64,000 nt of DNA from Stichopus chloronotus (GCA_021234535.1 CM037838.1:7999506-8063505); one strand, 5' to 3'. Positions 44,801-57,474 are shown, numbered from the stretch's first letter. Program-made: numbers and translations. The notes: generated from the sequence alone by a model not told the origin.

Positions 44801-47800
44801 TCTTCCCCTTTAATACTTACATAGAAATTTGACGATTTACAGTAGATGCAGGTTTGCTGTTTTGATTTTTGAAGAAGTGACACGTGTGCAAGGTATATGC
44901 TGTGATCCAAAAGAAGAATTTCTCGTCATTGCTTAAGTCTGTGAAAGGGTTTACTGGTAGTGTGGTCTTTGTTCCAAAATGAATCATTTCTTGCAGTGTT
45001 GCATCATTTTTGTATCATGATCAGTCAACAAAATCAATTAGCAATAAGCTTGATTTGTTTGTTCACTTTAACCATTTGTCTGTCTATAGATAGGACTAAA
45101 TGATTGAAATGATATAGAGGGGAGGTGATATTGTGACATCTTGAATCCTGTTGAAATGTACTGTTACATGAAAGTGTGCTTTGTGCTAGTTCTTGCATAT
45201 TTAGTCATAAATAGCAATTTGAAGATCGCCCTCATTGAAAAGCACAGATCCTGCGTTTATAACCACAATCCTCACTCTACAGTAACATGTATAAACAAAA
45301 ATGGTTTCTAGTCGTAGACATTTGCATTGAACATTCTCATACCAAGCACTGGGAATTTGTATATTATCTTTGCCCATCGAGAGTGGCCACAGTAATTGAA
45401 AGTGACCTATTGCGCCTGTGTCAGGTGTAAAGTAGCTATAATACTGAGTGAATCGGAATGATACGTGGGCAACACTGCTGGTGCGTGTCTGGTGTTTGTT
45501 GTGAGTCCAGGAACATTGGAAGGAAGCTGAGGTCTTGTCGTCACAAAATGGGAAATGAATAAACTTGCCACATACTTCTGGATGCTGCAGATAGGTAAAC
45601 AGAGCCAAACAGTAACACTTTGTGATCAAAGACCAGTACAGAAAACCAAGGCAAAGTTGTTCTTTGGTTTTATTCATGTTAGCTAGAATTTATCTGCTGT
45701 GGGGTGTTTTCCTCTTTTTCGTGTTTCTGAACAACCAACGCTCTGTTCACTATAAGGTCATCCTGTACTGAGGCAAAGCTGCCCAGTTGAACTCTGGAAT
45801 AACACGCAAAGTTTATAACATTTCTGGAACATCTGACAAGTTCAAGAACCAAGCTGCTTAGAGGATACATAAGAGAAGGTACCCAGGTAACATTAACAGT
45901 ACTGTAGATTAATTCATTTGTCATTTCAAGTGGAATTAAAAATTTGGAAATCGATTGATTGATTGAGTAAATAAGAGTAATTTATCAGTTTTGGCTTTTC
46001 TTTGGTTTTATTCATGTTAGCTAGAACTGCAGCCAATATGTGTCTCACTTTGGCTCATTTGATAATCCAGGTATATTTGACCTGCATTGTTACCTACAGT
46101 ATATATGCACCTGTTACACGATCAGATTGAATTTTATCCCAAAGGAATCCATTTAAACAATTTTAAGTTTTAACAATGCTCCTCACCCAGGGAAGGGGGT
46201 GTCTCTAAAATACTGTTGCACCACTCTGTTTACTATCTCCCTGTTGGTTTGGACAGTACATGCCAACAAACTGATTGGGTGATCATGTACTGTACAGTTG
46301 ACTGTACAAGTAGTGAAGATAAATGTAACTGTGAAGTAAGTCAATTTATGAATTAGTATCACGTTGTGAGTGATGGTAAAAGCTAGAAGCAAGTGTCACT
46401 TAACTTTTATTTTCTGTTGGTAGTCTTTTAAATGTCATGCCTATAAAAATTTGCAAATTGACAGAAATTCACGTGTGCTACTGCAAATACTTGAGCGTAA
46501 AGTGGGTCTTCGTTTCAATTCTAGCAGAATCTCTTCCAAAGCCTTTGTAAAAGATACAGTGCTACTGTAAAGATCAAAATGTTGAGACTTACAGTAGTTA
46601 CTATTCATATAATTTGCCACCACAGGTGTTTTATGGATTTAAGCAGTATACTCATTGCTGTATTTTAACATTTGTAAAGTTCTATCTTTTGAAAATTACT
46701 TTACAGGTAAGTATCATTTTCAGATTTTTTTTTTTTTGGGGGGGGGAGGCTGCTGGATGGTAAACGGAAAGACCCAGGCTTGAGATTCTTTGTACTGCAG
46801 CTCGAGGAAAAATGTCAAAGAGTAGTTCGATATGTATTACCGTGCCCACAGTAAGGCTTGTTATAAATCCTTTCTCAGTCATTTCGATTTATGCACCTTT
46901 GAAATGTTTCACTTGACTTAAGCAGTTAAAGGTTCAACTGCAGTGAGAACTATACAATGCTGTAGCTTTAAAGCTTATTGATTACCTAACAAACCAGCTG
47001 TGGTTTTTAACGAAGGGTTAGGTACAGACCTGCCCGTGATTTTTAAAGGAAGGTAAGGTAATGTATGGCAGTAGTGAGACACTTTTACTCTCGCACTGTG
47101 TAATTTCCCTGTACAAGCCATAAACATGTGCAAAGGCTGTGTGTATAGAAGTGGAAATGAGAATTTCAAGGCAGAAGAACCCTCACTGAACATACTGTAA
47201 ATACAGTTTAAAAGAAACCTTTGTTGTGAATAAGTGTGACAGATTGTACATATTGGAAAAATTTGAATTTTAGTACGTGCTCTCACCCACCTGAGAAATT
47301 TTTCTTGCTATTTTGGGTGTCTACCAGGATACATGCTGACACAGAGCTCATAAATATGAAAGAAAACTGCCCAGGAAAGTGTGTGAAGACTACAACTGCA
47401 GTGCTACCTATATACGTATTCTCCAAGTAAGAATCCTCAAATCCTATTGGCCCATTACAGTTAGGTGACTGTGGTTTATCATTGGATAACGCCATGTCAA
47501 TTGTTGCCATGTTTCGTTTTCTTGGGGTTTGTTTCCAATAGAAATGTGTTTATTTACAAACCCAAGTTTTCTTTTGTTTCGTTCCTCTCATCAAAATCTT
47601 GCTGTGTATGAAGGACCAACGTTAATCAACACTGGACCTGTGCATTAAAGGTAGGATAATGCCCTCTCGGGGTGATGTACGAATGCACCGGTGATGCAGG
47701 ATCCATCAGAGGGCTGCGCCCTCGTGCATCACTTGCATTAACCCCCGATTGTGCATGATCCTCTACCTCATTAACCATCCAGCATTGATTAACCCTTAAT

Positions 47801-50800
47801 AACATTACCCCACGCTCTATCAGTTGGGCCTGCACAACTTTTTGATGTAGTTAACATAAACTTTGGGTTATTGTATTATAATGAACCTTTTCCTGACAGA
47901 ATCTGGACTTTGCACAAAATTGTCTTCAGAAGACTTTCTTGCTTTAGTATGATGTGACAACCAGGCATACTGTACAGTAAGTTTACCAGAAGTTAGCAAT
48001 CCATTCGTCCTATGGTACAAAACACTATTTTAAATGAATTTGTGGACCACCGACCATAGCGGTGCTAGGCTAAGCATCACTGTTTTACACGACCAACGTT
48101 CGTTTGTCCCATGAACTTTTCAGCAAACCTTAATAATATTTTTTCTTCACTATCAGTGGTGGACAATATTTGGATCCTTCAGCTTGCCGGATCTGGTCTC
48201 CGGGGTGCTATTTGGGAACCCCCCGACTGAGAGCATTTAGGAGGATTGGTTGAGTAACGTGTCCATGTACTTGTGGAAGTGGCAGACATTTTTGTTGGGG
48301 GAAGGAATGGGTTGAGAAAAAGTACATGTCATGCATTTGGTTATGTGGAACATGACAATTCATATTTTTTTGTCGAGCACAAACTATCTCAGCATCTGTA
48401 TGGGTTCTTGAAAACAAGTGTAGGTGAAAAGGAGGCTCAGTATCTTCCACAGTGTGTTATATGTAGTTGTAGTTTGCATAGTATTTACAGTTTCTTTTAT
48501 CGTAAGTAAGCTTTCTAGAGTCATTCATTCAGACTGTTGAATAACGTCCTCTGAAAACTTGCATAGTTTGTGGCACCTTGGCCATCACATTGCATATATG
48601 GAACCTTTTGTATCAGTATTAACCAAATTCACCGAACACTTGCAAAGGAGCCAGTGCAAACTACTGTAGATGTCCTTTGTAGTTTGCAAATGTCTAACAG
48701 ATGAAATGCATGATAATGATCCCGTTACCATAGTAATGCCCTATTAATTCATCTCCACCAGAAAACATTTGACTGTGATCTATACATTGGGAAAAGAATA
48801 TGTGTGTACAGTGCTTCATAATGCTTCTTACTTTTTTGCCATAATTGGTCTGAAAGTCATGAACAAAACTGTGTAGTGTATTAAAAGGCATTGCTCATGG
48901 TACATGTGCTGTACATATGTAACAAGGGTTTAACATTTTGAGTGCCAACATTTTGCTAATTTAACTTTTCTAAAATATCAACCATCAGCTACATTTTCAA
49001 GCTGAAAAGCATGCATAATTTCTTCCAATATCTGCAAAATGATTCAAAGTCGATGTAATTTTTCCGCTCATTGCTTTTGCCTGTTATTGTAAAACTTACA
49101 TATTCAGCAGAATAGGCTAAATTTGTCAGCTGTTTTGTTCAAAACTGCTTAAGGATTAATGCAGTTACCAGGCAACTGAATCTATCCTTTTCTACATAAG
49201 TTTTCCAACAGAACAGCATCAATTGGGAAGGCCAAGTTGAAAAAAAAGGGTACTTTATCTTCCTAACTTTTCTTTCATAACTTTTGTTAGAAAATTTGAG
49301 TTTGCAGGCCTTCTATTTTTAGCCACAAACCAAAAGAGCCTGTTGGCAGCACAGTGAACTTGACATGTCTCAGCAGTCATGAGTGAGTGTTGTGTTGCAA
49401 GTACCTGTGCATCACTGTAAAGACTTGGAAATATTAGTTACATGGTTGTGACAAGATATATGTGAATCATTTTTCTTTTGATAGTTTAAAACAGAAATTC
49501 CATGCAGCAATAAAAAGCATGAAGGGGGGCAGAAACTGTTTTTTTTTTCTTGTAACTTGGCCTAATAAATCTGTTTGCAGTATTGAAACTTTCAGGGTTT
49601 CTCTGCAAAACAACGGTGAATACTGACATGCTGACAAGCATGTAGTTCTCACCATTCTTCTTTGCATTATACCTGTGTTATCATCAATACACTGTACCAA
49701 AGTGTGTACAGGTACTGCCTTGTGTAGATTTGGTTCACCGTGTTCGAATAAGTTTCACTCCACCCTCATATGGGTTATTTTTCGAACCTTGAGCGTCAGT
49801 AATCTTGTTCTGAGTTAAACTTGGAATTTCTTTCGCTAGCCCCGCCAATAGTTGGCTTTGTTTTTCAAATAGATTAGGCTGCATAAAGTAACCAAAATTG
49901 AATTAAATGATGTCACTTGTCACCACTGAATGACAGCTACTAACACTGTGTATTGATCTGTGGGTTACAGATCTTGCTGTTGAGTGATACACTCCTGTTG
50001 TGACACTGTGTGACGGTGTGAAAGCATCTACTGTAGTGATATACACATAGGAACTGCATTTGCTGCAGTCTATTTACAAAACTTGTACTGTCAGAAACCA
50101 GGAAGAAGTATCTGGCGAAAGATTTGGATTGCGGCGTGCATAACTGTGAATACATCTGAATGATCACTAAATGTGATTCCGTTTTCAAGATTTAATGCGA
50201 TGACTGGGTTATGACTGCCAGCATGATTTCACAGGTCTCCATTACTTGTATGACCTAAGCTTGATGGAGTGAGAGCAAAGGTTGATCCTCCCATCCTGCT
50301 GTGAGATGGTTTACCCTACAGCCACAGTTTCCCCCCTTCAAAGCGCCATGAAAGAAGGAAGTAAAGTCACTGAACACATGTAAAGACCGTCACTCAAAGG
50401 TCTACAATGTACAATGTTGTACCTTGTCCTTTTGCTGAGTACCTTGAATCAACTTGTGAAGTCAAGTCATAGCTTCTGTGTTGACTACTACACAGTTACC
50501 TCAACCTACTAGACTTAGTGGTAAATACTGGTAACCATACATCTACATAACATTTCTCCTGCTTGTGTACAGGTCTGTGAATTGTTGGTTACCAAACCTG
50601 AAGTACATATTTCTTTCAAACAGGTGGCATTTCCCCACCTGTCCAAAGTTTGATCTAAAACTGAACATTTTGTGTTCAATGACTCACTCATGTTCACCTC
50701 CATATAATACAGAGGATATCTAGGTCTACAGTGTTAATTCCCATGTTGTTGGTACCGTATCTCCACAAGCTGAAAACCACATGTTCTGTACATGTGATGC

Positions 50801-53800
50801 GGAGAGGAGGCCTGCCGTGATTTTGTCAGTGTGTATACTGTACATGTTCATTTCAGTGTGACATTTAGAACTGTACCATGGTACCTCATTATTCAATAGG
50901 TGATCTGTGGACATCTTGACATTTTCTAGATGAGAGCAGTTGTTTGTCCCCAAATTCCATTTGCTTCCTCCATTTGGCCAGCTGAACTGTCATGCCTTTG
51001 CATAACAATTACCTGCACTCTCTGTTTATAATAATAATAATAATGAAGTAGATTTATTATAGCTTCTTACCAGAAACAACTGCACCTGGTGCTTAAGAGA
51101 GGACCTTGCTCTGATAGGGGTTTTGGAACATTTTAATTATATTCAACTAAAAGACGTATGTAGGCGGTGTGCTACTGATGGGTAATGTTTTTAAAACAGT
51201 TTGACTCAGGGGGTCATTGGTGAAGGAGGGGGTTAAGTATCCTTTCTTCATGAAATTTGTCATTCATGTGACTTTTTTGATGAATAAATGCCTCCAGTTA
51301 AGTCAATGTATTTACGAAGACCATGACCGTGCCAATACAGTGCACAATTTGGCCAACCAATTTTTTTTTTTTTTGCAGAACTGATAAGTTTGTCCCCTTT
51401 TTTAGGAGGCTGCAGTTTTTAAATGCAAATTATGAATGTGTCTTACTTTGCCACATGATATGTTGCCTTGTGATGACAAGTACTGTATTCAGCTCATGGA
51501 GAAAAACAAAAGATATGTGCTTTAATATACAATAACATATACGATCTCTGAACAGTGTTTGTAAATTACCGGACAACTCTAAATATCTTTGGTCCAGTCT
51601 CCAATTTAAATTTTGTCTTCCCTTATCACCGAGCAAAGAGGAAAAGTTTTGCCATAGGGAAAATGTGGGTGATAAACATCTACGGTTGATGAAGAACAGC
51701 AATTACAGTATCATGGTTAATTTTGCCTCCTCACTTAATTGTTTCCCTTACACAGGTATCCACACATCCCACTGCCAGGCTAACAAAGACTGGTGTGTCA
51801 TGGATAAATTACGCGTTTAAGTTCGTCCTTCCCTGTTATGATCATGTGAGTCTGTGCTGGTTGATTTGTTGTTACCAAAGTTATAGTAGAATGAGGACTA
51901 TGGTTGTTTTTCTGTCAGCATACTTTGGAAAAGTATGTATTAATGTATTCCTTCACTGTCACAACCATTGCCACTTTACTAGAAAGATTTGGTTCAATTC
52001 ACCAAAATTCTGAATTCTCTGTCTAAATCTTTCCTATTTTTACAAATTGTGTGATTATCTTAGCATCCATTGATCCTCTGTGATGTTGCTACAGTATAAT
52101 CAAAATGTCACTTTGTATTAAAGAGTACGGTAAGGCTAGTTCAGGCAGTCTTTCCCAGCAGTATCGAACTGTCAACATTAATAAGCAGTTTCTGTTCCTC
52201 AACGAATGACTGTCTTTTACATTGGATAGGATTACTATAGTAGACCTATACTGTGTCTTGTGCTGCAGTACAAGTTTCCGGTTTGTACTGCATCCAGGTT
52301 TCGGTGATGAAAGACAGAACTTTGCCTACAGTCAGTAAAACTCCAGGAGTTTCTGTGTTGTGTACAATGTGGAGGTAAGTATTGTACATTGCACATTTGT
52401 TACCATGAAAGTAACAAACATTTTATTATCATAAAGGTAACAAATGTTTCAGGCAGCTGGAGGTAAAATACTGTCACTTACAGCAATTTCACAGTTATGC
52501 ATTTCAAGACTTTCTTTTCCACATTCTGGAAAATAATTGTACTTTAACATGTTGAAGCAAAATGAAAGAAAAGTGAAACATGTGGCCTGCAGATGTTGGA
52601 GGATACCATGTACAGAGCATTGTATTTCTTCTAACTTTTTCAGAACTCCAGCGAAAAGGAGCAGGTCTTTGATGGAAGGTGGACCTTGCCTCGCATGAAA
52701 AGTTACGATCGCGTTGTCTTTGAAATGCTCAGGGTAGCTCCGGAAGATTTTGCGGTAAGTGACATTCCAACAGGAAGAACAGGTCACATCTGAGGATGCA
52801 TGCCGAATGGTTTGCCAGCTTGAACATTGTCACTTTCATGCAGTCATCTAGACCCTTCTTTGGCTCGCCCATTTGATCTGGCAGTTAAATTCGCAATTCA
52901 GGAAACAATCTTTGAGAACCTTATTGGGGCTGGTGCAATGTATAGTTTGTTGCTGTTAACAAGTGATGTTGTATACTTTGACACTATCTTGCATGCACTT
53001 TACCCTTGCAGCATGCAATAAAGTATCCCCTTCATATGGGAAGTAACTGGCAGGTGTTAGACTTCTTGCTTCGGCCTACCGTTGACCTGATTTTTGTTTT
53101 CCTGCGTGACATTGTAATGCAGGTACCGGTTGTGCGAAAAATTGCAGAAATTTTGACACTGGGTGTCATGTATGATACTAGTCAAGTGCCTCCTTGCGAA
53201 GCAGCCAAATGGCTAACATTAACCTTAGTGACACAGAATGTGATTTAAAGGCTGTGACTGGCTTTCGCGTCGATTTCAGATTTCTATGTTCAATCAATCA
53301 ACGGATGACATCCATGGTCGAGAAAGAAATGATATATTTTTAAAATCCTTCTATGAAGCAACCAGAGCCGGCCTCTGACTGCACATGCAGTCAATCAGTG
53401 TTTTCATGAGAACTTTGTAGATTTTAAAGTTGAATTGAATTGAATTTTCTCTTAACATCAAAATGGAATGCCAGACGCTTTTAACCTCTAAGACTTTCTT
53501 AGGAGACATATTTGCTTTACTTCAGTACATGTTCACAGTGAAGTAACCAATTTTCACGTAATGTCGATTTCGTCCTTCTCAGGTTCCAATTTTACTGTAT
53601 CTGCAGTAACAAGTTGTCCTATAGTCTTGAAAGTCTAACTCTTCAGTCTTAGTCTTGAAAGTGCTCATGATTTCTGTACTTATGTATTACTTCTCTGTTT
53701 GTTATGGTGGTATCATTGCCATTAATGTTCAAAGAACATTGACTGCAGCCACTCTACAGTACTTGTGTCACATGATTCCATGTTGTCACTGTGTGAGTGT

Positions 53801-56800
53801 CGACGTATTTTCCGCTTTCATAGTCGTCGCCCTACTCGCGTAGTCCAACAGCGACACGTCGCTACAGTGTGCATGGTTTTATAGTCCTTAGTAAGAAAGA
53901 GGAAAACAAGTAAATGTCTTCTTTACAAGGGTTAATTATAGAGGTTGTTTTTTTTTTTTTAAACTCAGTATGACAGATAATTGGTAAACTTAATTTGGTT
54001 AGTAGAAATATCGACCCCATCTGAATTTATTCTGCTGATTATAGCTCTGTCATGATCCAGGGATAAACCCCCTCGCGAGATCCCTCATGTGGAAGTTTCT
54101 TGCATTAGGGCGCATTTTAACCTTTTCACAGAGCTACTAAGAGTTACAATAGGTTCTTGTTCACACTTCACAGTGAGTTGTATTTGAAGTATTTTGTTCT
54201 TGGAACAGGGGAGAATATGCAACAGATATTGGTTCCATGCTGCCACCCTTTGACAAACTTTTCGAACGAGCACTGTCAGGTGGAATGAACACAGATCTAC
54301 CTGTGTTCGTTGGGATTGCGAGACTACATGTTATGATTATGCAAACCATGTAAAAGTTGCCTTCCTCCCCTTTTATTGCTTCCTCCGTCCTGTGGAAGGG
54401 TAGAATTTTTTTTCCGTGGCTGTCCCAGTGGGGAAAGAGTTGATTCTGCAATTATGAGGAGGCCAAACTAAATGACAGGATGGGCTTAACCTTATTTAAT
54501 GCCTGTGTCAAAGGTTACCAGTCAGATGTGCACATTTTAGTGAGAAATTCAGGCAAGTAAATTGTCAGTCATAGGGTTACTTTTGTACTTAAAGCTGAGA
54601 TGCATTTGTGGTAGAGTTTCTCTCATAAATAATGCTTTTTACAATGCACTGTGTTGCCATAGTTACACATTGTGCATGTACCACATTCTTTTTAGTCTTG
54701 TTTGGGTCTCATCTTTTCAACCATTGAACCACTGCAGACATTTTCGCAGTATATTCATGTGTTTTACAAACAAAATTCTGTGTAGGCATGACTAAAAGTT
54801 CAGTACTGTGGAATTGACACCATAGGTATTTGAACACTCCCATTCAAACAGCCTAAATTTGACACCTTTCAGGGTGCTTTTACAGGTGCCATTGTGTGTT
54901 GATCCCAAAGAAAAAAAAAAATATGGACAGTATTGTTGTTTAGTTGTGTCGCCATGCTTACTGTTTATTCTTGCTTGGTGTAGTACCCTTATTTTCTACG
55001 CTATGTAGATTATTTGTTATAGCCATCAGTTTGTTGCCTCCAGATAGAAGGCCCGCCATACAGTAGGTCTAAGTACAGTCACTTCATTCTTATTTTAAGT
55101 GCTTAAAACACTCTGTTGATTTTATTTGGTACAACTTTGCCATTTATCATCATGCTTATGTTCAATTCTCTGTCAAATTGCCTCAAGATATACTGTTTAT
55201 GAATTTCATAATTTATAGGGTTTTTTGTCTGTAACTGTAATCAAAGAAAGTTTTCCTATGTTTTGATTTTCATGATAGTCCTTTGTCTCATATGTGTGGT
55301 TTTCATTATTATGGTGTAGCTTGTTGTATGAACCTCTTCATTTATGTCCATAGTTTGTTTCAGCTAATGTTGAAGACCCTGAGTCTTTACCTTCCTTAAG
55401 GCTTTACACCTGTCTCAAATACTACAAATTTCTTAATGACTTTTAACCTTTGATCGTTCCTCTCATACATAGCTCTAATACAAAGGCCCATTCTGGACCA
55501 AAATCCTGGATCCAGTCTGGACTATCCCCTTGTCATTCTACCACACAAAAGTGTCAATAGACTGTTTGATTCGCTCTCCAGTTGTAAAATTTCATGTTTC
55601 TGTACCAATCACCTAACACCGTAGCAGTTGCATCTATCTGCCCATGTTTTGTTTAGTTGATGATACCTCACTTAACTACACCAAAACAACTTTTGTAGAC
55701 TTGTGGAACACTCTAAAGTAAAACTTTATGAAACATTGATCAAAGAAAACACAAGGAGGTCATTCCAGTTTGTGGTTGATTTGAGTGTTTACTTGTAAAC
55801 CAAAAATGTCATAGACTCTCTGGAACCCTCAAAATATAAGAGAATTACAGACTGTATTTCTCCTGTTGCATTGCTCTTTCTTTGTACTTTATGCGGGATT
55901 AATACCTGTTTATTAGAAACTTCCACATAATGCTGAAATTTTAGTTAGCCTTACAAATATTCAGTGATCACGCAAGCTTGAATCTCTGTGATTTGTAAGT
56001 AGTCCATCGCTGAGATTGTTTAGAACCAGCTGTGTGGCTCAACTGATGCACAGTGGATGCATCATTTTGCTGCTGAAATGTCGTCCATTCGATAAAGTCT
56101 GCATATCAAGGAGATTTGTTGCTTGGATGATGTTGTGTGGTGGACGTTGTATGGAATGGGTTGATGGTTTAAGTCAAATAGCAGCACTGTAAATTGTGAG
56201 TCAAATAATGATAACAGGATTTTACTGTGGCATAGGTTCAGTGTTACTTTAAACCCACATTGAATTTGCTGGTCAATGCCTGTCACAATTCTCCTTGGTC
56301 TAACTGGCAGTGGGAAATGTCTCGCAACCTACGCACAGGGCGTCATCAGGGAAACAGTCTTGAAGTGACTCTCTAGCTACCAACAATCAAACCTACACTC
56401 TGTGGTCTTTACATCTGTTACTGCATGTTCTGTATGGAAGGCCAAAAGAGCAACAAATTTTGACGGACTTTAATGAAGCAAACTAGCACGAGGCAAAGTC
56501 AACAGAAGCAAACTCAAATGAGATGAACTGCGGTGAGACGAACTTCAATGAAGCAAATTAAACCAAGGCAACCTTACATGAGGCAAACTTTAATGAGACA
56601 ACCTTAAATGAAGCGAATGTAAATGAGGCAAATTACCAGGAGACAAAATTTACTGAGATGATAAAATTGAATGAGACAAACCAAAAAGGAACTAAAATCA
56701 AATGAGGCAACAAATTTAAGGTGAGACAAACTACAATGAGACAATTAAACTTGTTGCCCTTTTAGGGGTCCATAGTGCTATAGTTGTGTATGTTTCATGT

Positions 56801-57474
56801 TGTGAAATGAAATGGAATTAAACAATCCTCTGGCAACCAGATACCTTTTTCCTGGTTGGGTGGAGACCCGAGGTGTTAACATGACACCATAATTGATGAT
56901 TCAACCCTTCTGTAGGAATGAGTGAACTTTTGTGGTTGGCCACATGATCAGTGCATTTGGGTTCCTTTATACCTTCCGTTTCCAATCGATCGATGGGGAG
57001 GGACTGAGTGCCCCTTGGAGGGTATTAGGGAATGCCAAAGGAGGTACCTGGGAGCTTGACTGAAAAAAAAAAAACACAGGGTAACTACTTTAATAAAACA
57101 AAAGACATTATGTCAAACATACAATCTGTGTTGGTTCTTCATTTCTCTTGTGGTGGGCGAAGGGATACCAGGATGTAGTGTACCAACTTAGGTATGGAGA
57201 GTCCAGAATGTTGGAACCGTTGCTTTTCACAATAAAATGTGGATCATGAATTAGTATACATGTGCATGTGTGTGTGCACTCCCTGGGTGAAATAATCACT
57301 GTGCCATACATGCTGGTTGGCTTTGTACAGTATCCTACACAAAAGTTGGCCTCAATTTCTGGCCAGCAATTTCAAACCTCAATTTCTTTTCAATCCTGTT
57401 TCTCTTTCTTCTTGTTCTTTCAGACTCAACTTACCTTGGAAGATTTGAGGATCTTCAAGCAAATCACGCCAGAG
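35741..57474 (+). CDS. RalGPS-like Ras/Ral guanine nucleotide exchange factor, N-terminal part (gene continues past the window)
   Basis: Three plus-strand exons (35741-35887, 52644-52754, 57424-57474), all phase 0, give a 92-residue N-terminus. Residues 59-92 read MKSYDRVVFEMLRVAPEDFA then TQLTLEDLRIFKQITPE. This closely matches the start of the catalytic region of vertebrate RALGPS1/2 (S-Y-D-A-V-V-F-D-V-L-K-V-T-P-E-E...Q-I-T-L-x-D...F-K-x-I-x-P-E). RalGPS proteins exchange nucleotide on Ral GTPases and carry a C-terminal PH domain at the membrane. Here only the first ~31 residues of the RasGEF region are present. The next exon (expected to begin near E-L-x-S-C-G-W) was not found before 64000. 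Residues 1-58 are not conserved. An optional 90-base exon may lie at 51756-51845. Confidence 0.8.
35744..35770 (+). promoter_or_regulatory. Short upstream ORF before the RalGPS-like start codon
   Basis: ATG at 35744 opens an eight-codon frame (MTMWLYLI) ending at TAG, 3 bases before the presumed main ATG at 35774 and in the same frame. A uORF this close could reduce initiation or favour reinitiation. If the actual start lies in the second exon (M59), this would simply be 5' UTR. Confidence 0.35.
38239..38302. repeat. Short tandem repeat, about 16-bp unit, four copies
   Basis: CAGATGAACAGGGTTT, CAGATAAACAGGGTTT, CGGATAAGGAGGGGTTT and GGGTAAACAGGGTTT are head to tail, followed by TACTGTA. Confidence 0.8.
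38395..38800. repeat. Degenerate GGTAGCTGTTAGGGA-type repeat tract
   Basis: Words such as GGGTAGCT, GATAGCTGTT, GTAGTTGTTAGGGA and GGTAGTTGATAAGG recur irregularly for about 400 bp on a purine-rich plus strand. The unit length is not constant by eye, so this is probably an old, decayed minisatellite. Confidence 0.5.
45660..46026. repeat. Pair of identical 29-bp direct repeats, 338 bp apart
   Basis: The 29 bases at 45660-45688 (TTCTTTGG...TTAGCTAGAA) recur exactly at 45998-46026. The sequences outside the repeats do not obviously match. Confidence 0.85.
47621..47793. mobile_element. Foldback (long imperfect palindrome) element
   Basis: The left end GTTAATCAACACTGGA (47621) is inverted as TCCAGCATTGATTAAC (47778-47793). 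Inner parts also pair: GGTAGGAT with ATCCTCTACC, CGGGG with CCCCCG, GTGATGCA with TGCATCAC, and a central GAGGGC-TGC-GCCCTC (47709-47723). The element is GC-richer than its surroundings and has no ORF of note. It is consistent with a MITE-like foldback element or a transcribed hairpin. Confidence 0.65.
51027..51100. repeat. (ATA)n followed by a short interspersed-repeat-like segment
   Basis: ATAATAATAATAATAATGAAGTAGATTTAT followed by a CTTACCAG/GTGCTTAAGAG-type text resembles a common marine invertebrate repeat in which an ATA tract precedes a 'TAGATTTATATAGCGC' core. It is diverged here. Confidence 0.35.
51756..51845 (+). CDS. Candidate cassette exon of the RalGPS-like gene
   Basis: A very good acceptor (TTGTTTCCCTTACACAG) and donor (CAT|GTGAGT) bound exactly 90 bases that are open in phase 0: VSTHPTARLTKTGVSWINYA then FKFVLPCYDH. 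It would insert 30 residues between the N-terminal exon and the 52644 exon without changing the frame. The peptide is not recognised and no homologous insert in RalGPS is known to me. It could be a rarely used exon or chance. Confidence 0.3.
52644..52754 (+). CDS. RalGPS-like gene, exon entering the RasGEF region
   Basis: Thirty-seven codons, acceptor CTTTTTCAG, donor GCG|GTAAGT. It encodes NSSEKEQVFDGRWTLPR, then MKSYDRVVFEMLRVAPEDFA. S-Y-D-x-V-V-F is the conserved entry to the RasGEF catalytic region of RalGPS. Met59 could act as an alternative start for a transcript beginning in this intron. Confidence 0.9.
56476..56750. repeat. 15-bp minisatellite, about 18 copies
   Basis: Units such as AGGCAAACTTTAATG, AGACAACCTTAAATG, AAGCGAATGTAAATG and AGATGAACTGCGGTG are mostly exactly 15 bases long, with a few 16-19 base units after 56640. 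The 15-base length would give a five-residue repeat (MRQTL-like), but stop codons interrupt it early, so it is not coding. Confidence 0.9.
57424..57474 (+). CDS. RalGPS-like gene, 51-base exon
   Basis: Seventeen codons (TQLTLEDLRIFKQITPE), phase 0 at both ends, with a long pyrimidine tract and CAG acceptor and GAG|GTAAGC donor. It is the conserved Q-L-T-L-x-D...F-x-x-I-x-P-E element of RasGEF domains. It is the last exon of this gene visible in the window. Confidence 0.92.

Larger units (their letters stand above)
35888..52643 (+). other. Long first coding intron of the RalGPS-like gene (16.8 kb)
   Basis: No second gene is recognised inside it. It holds the decayed repeats at 38.2-38.8 kb, a 16-bp perfect palindrome AGACTTTGCAAAGTCT (42808-42823), the 29-bp direct repeats, the foldback element, and a candidate cassette exon at 51756. 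The minus-strand frame 45201-45677 (158 codons) is the longest in the window but has no recognisable domain. Confidence 0.55.

Noticed and set aside
45201..45677. Longest open frame in the window (158 codons, minus strand)
   Set aside because: Cys/Tyr/Phe-rich, no recognisable domain, no splice or polyadenylation context, and its end falls on a 29-bp duplicated repeat; consistent with chance.
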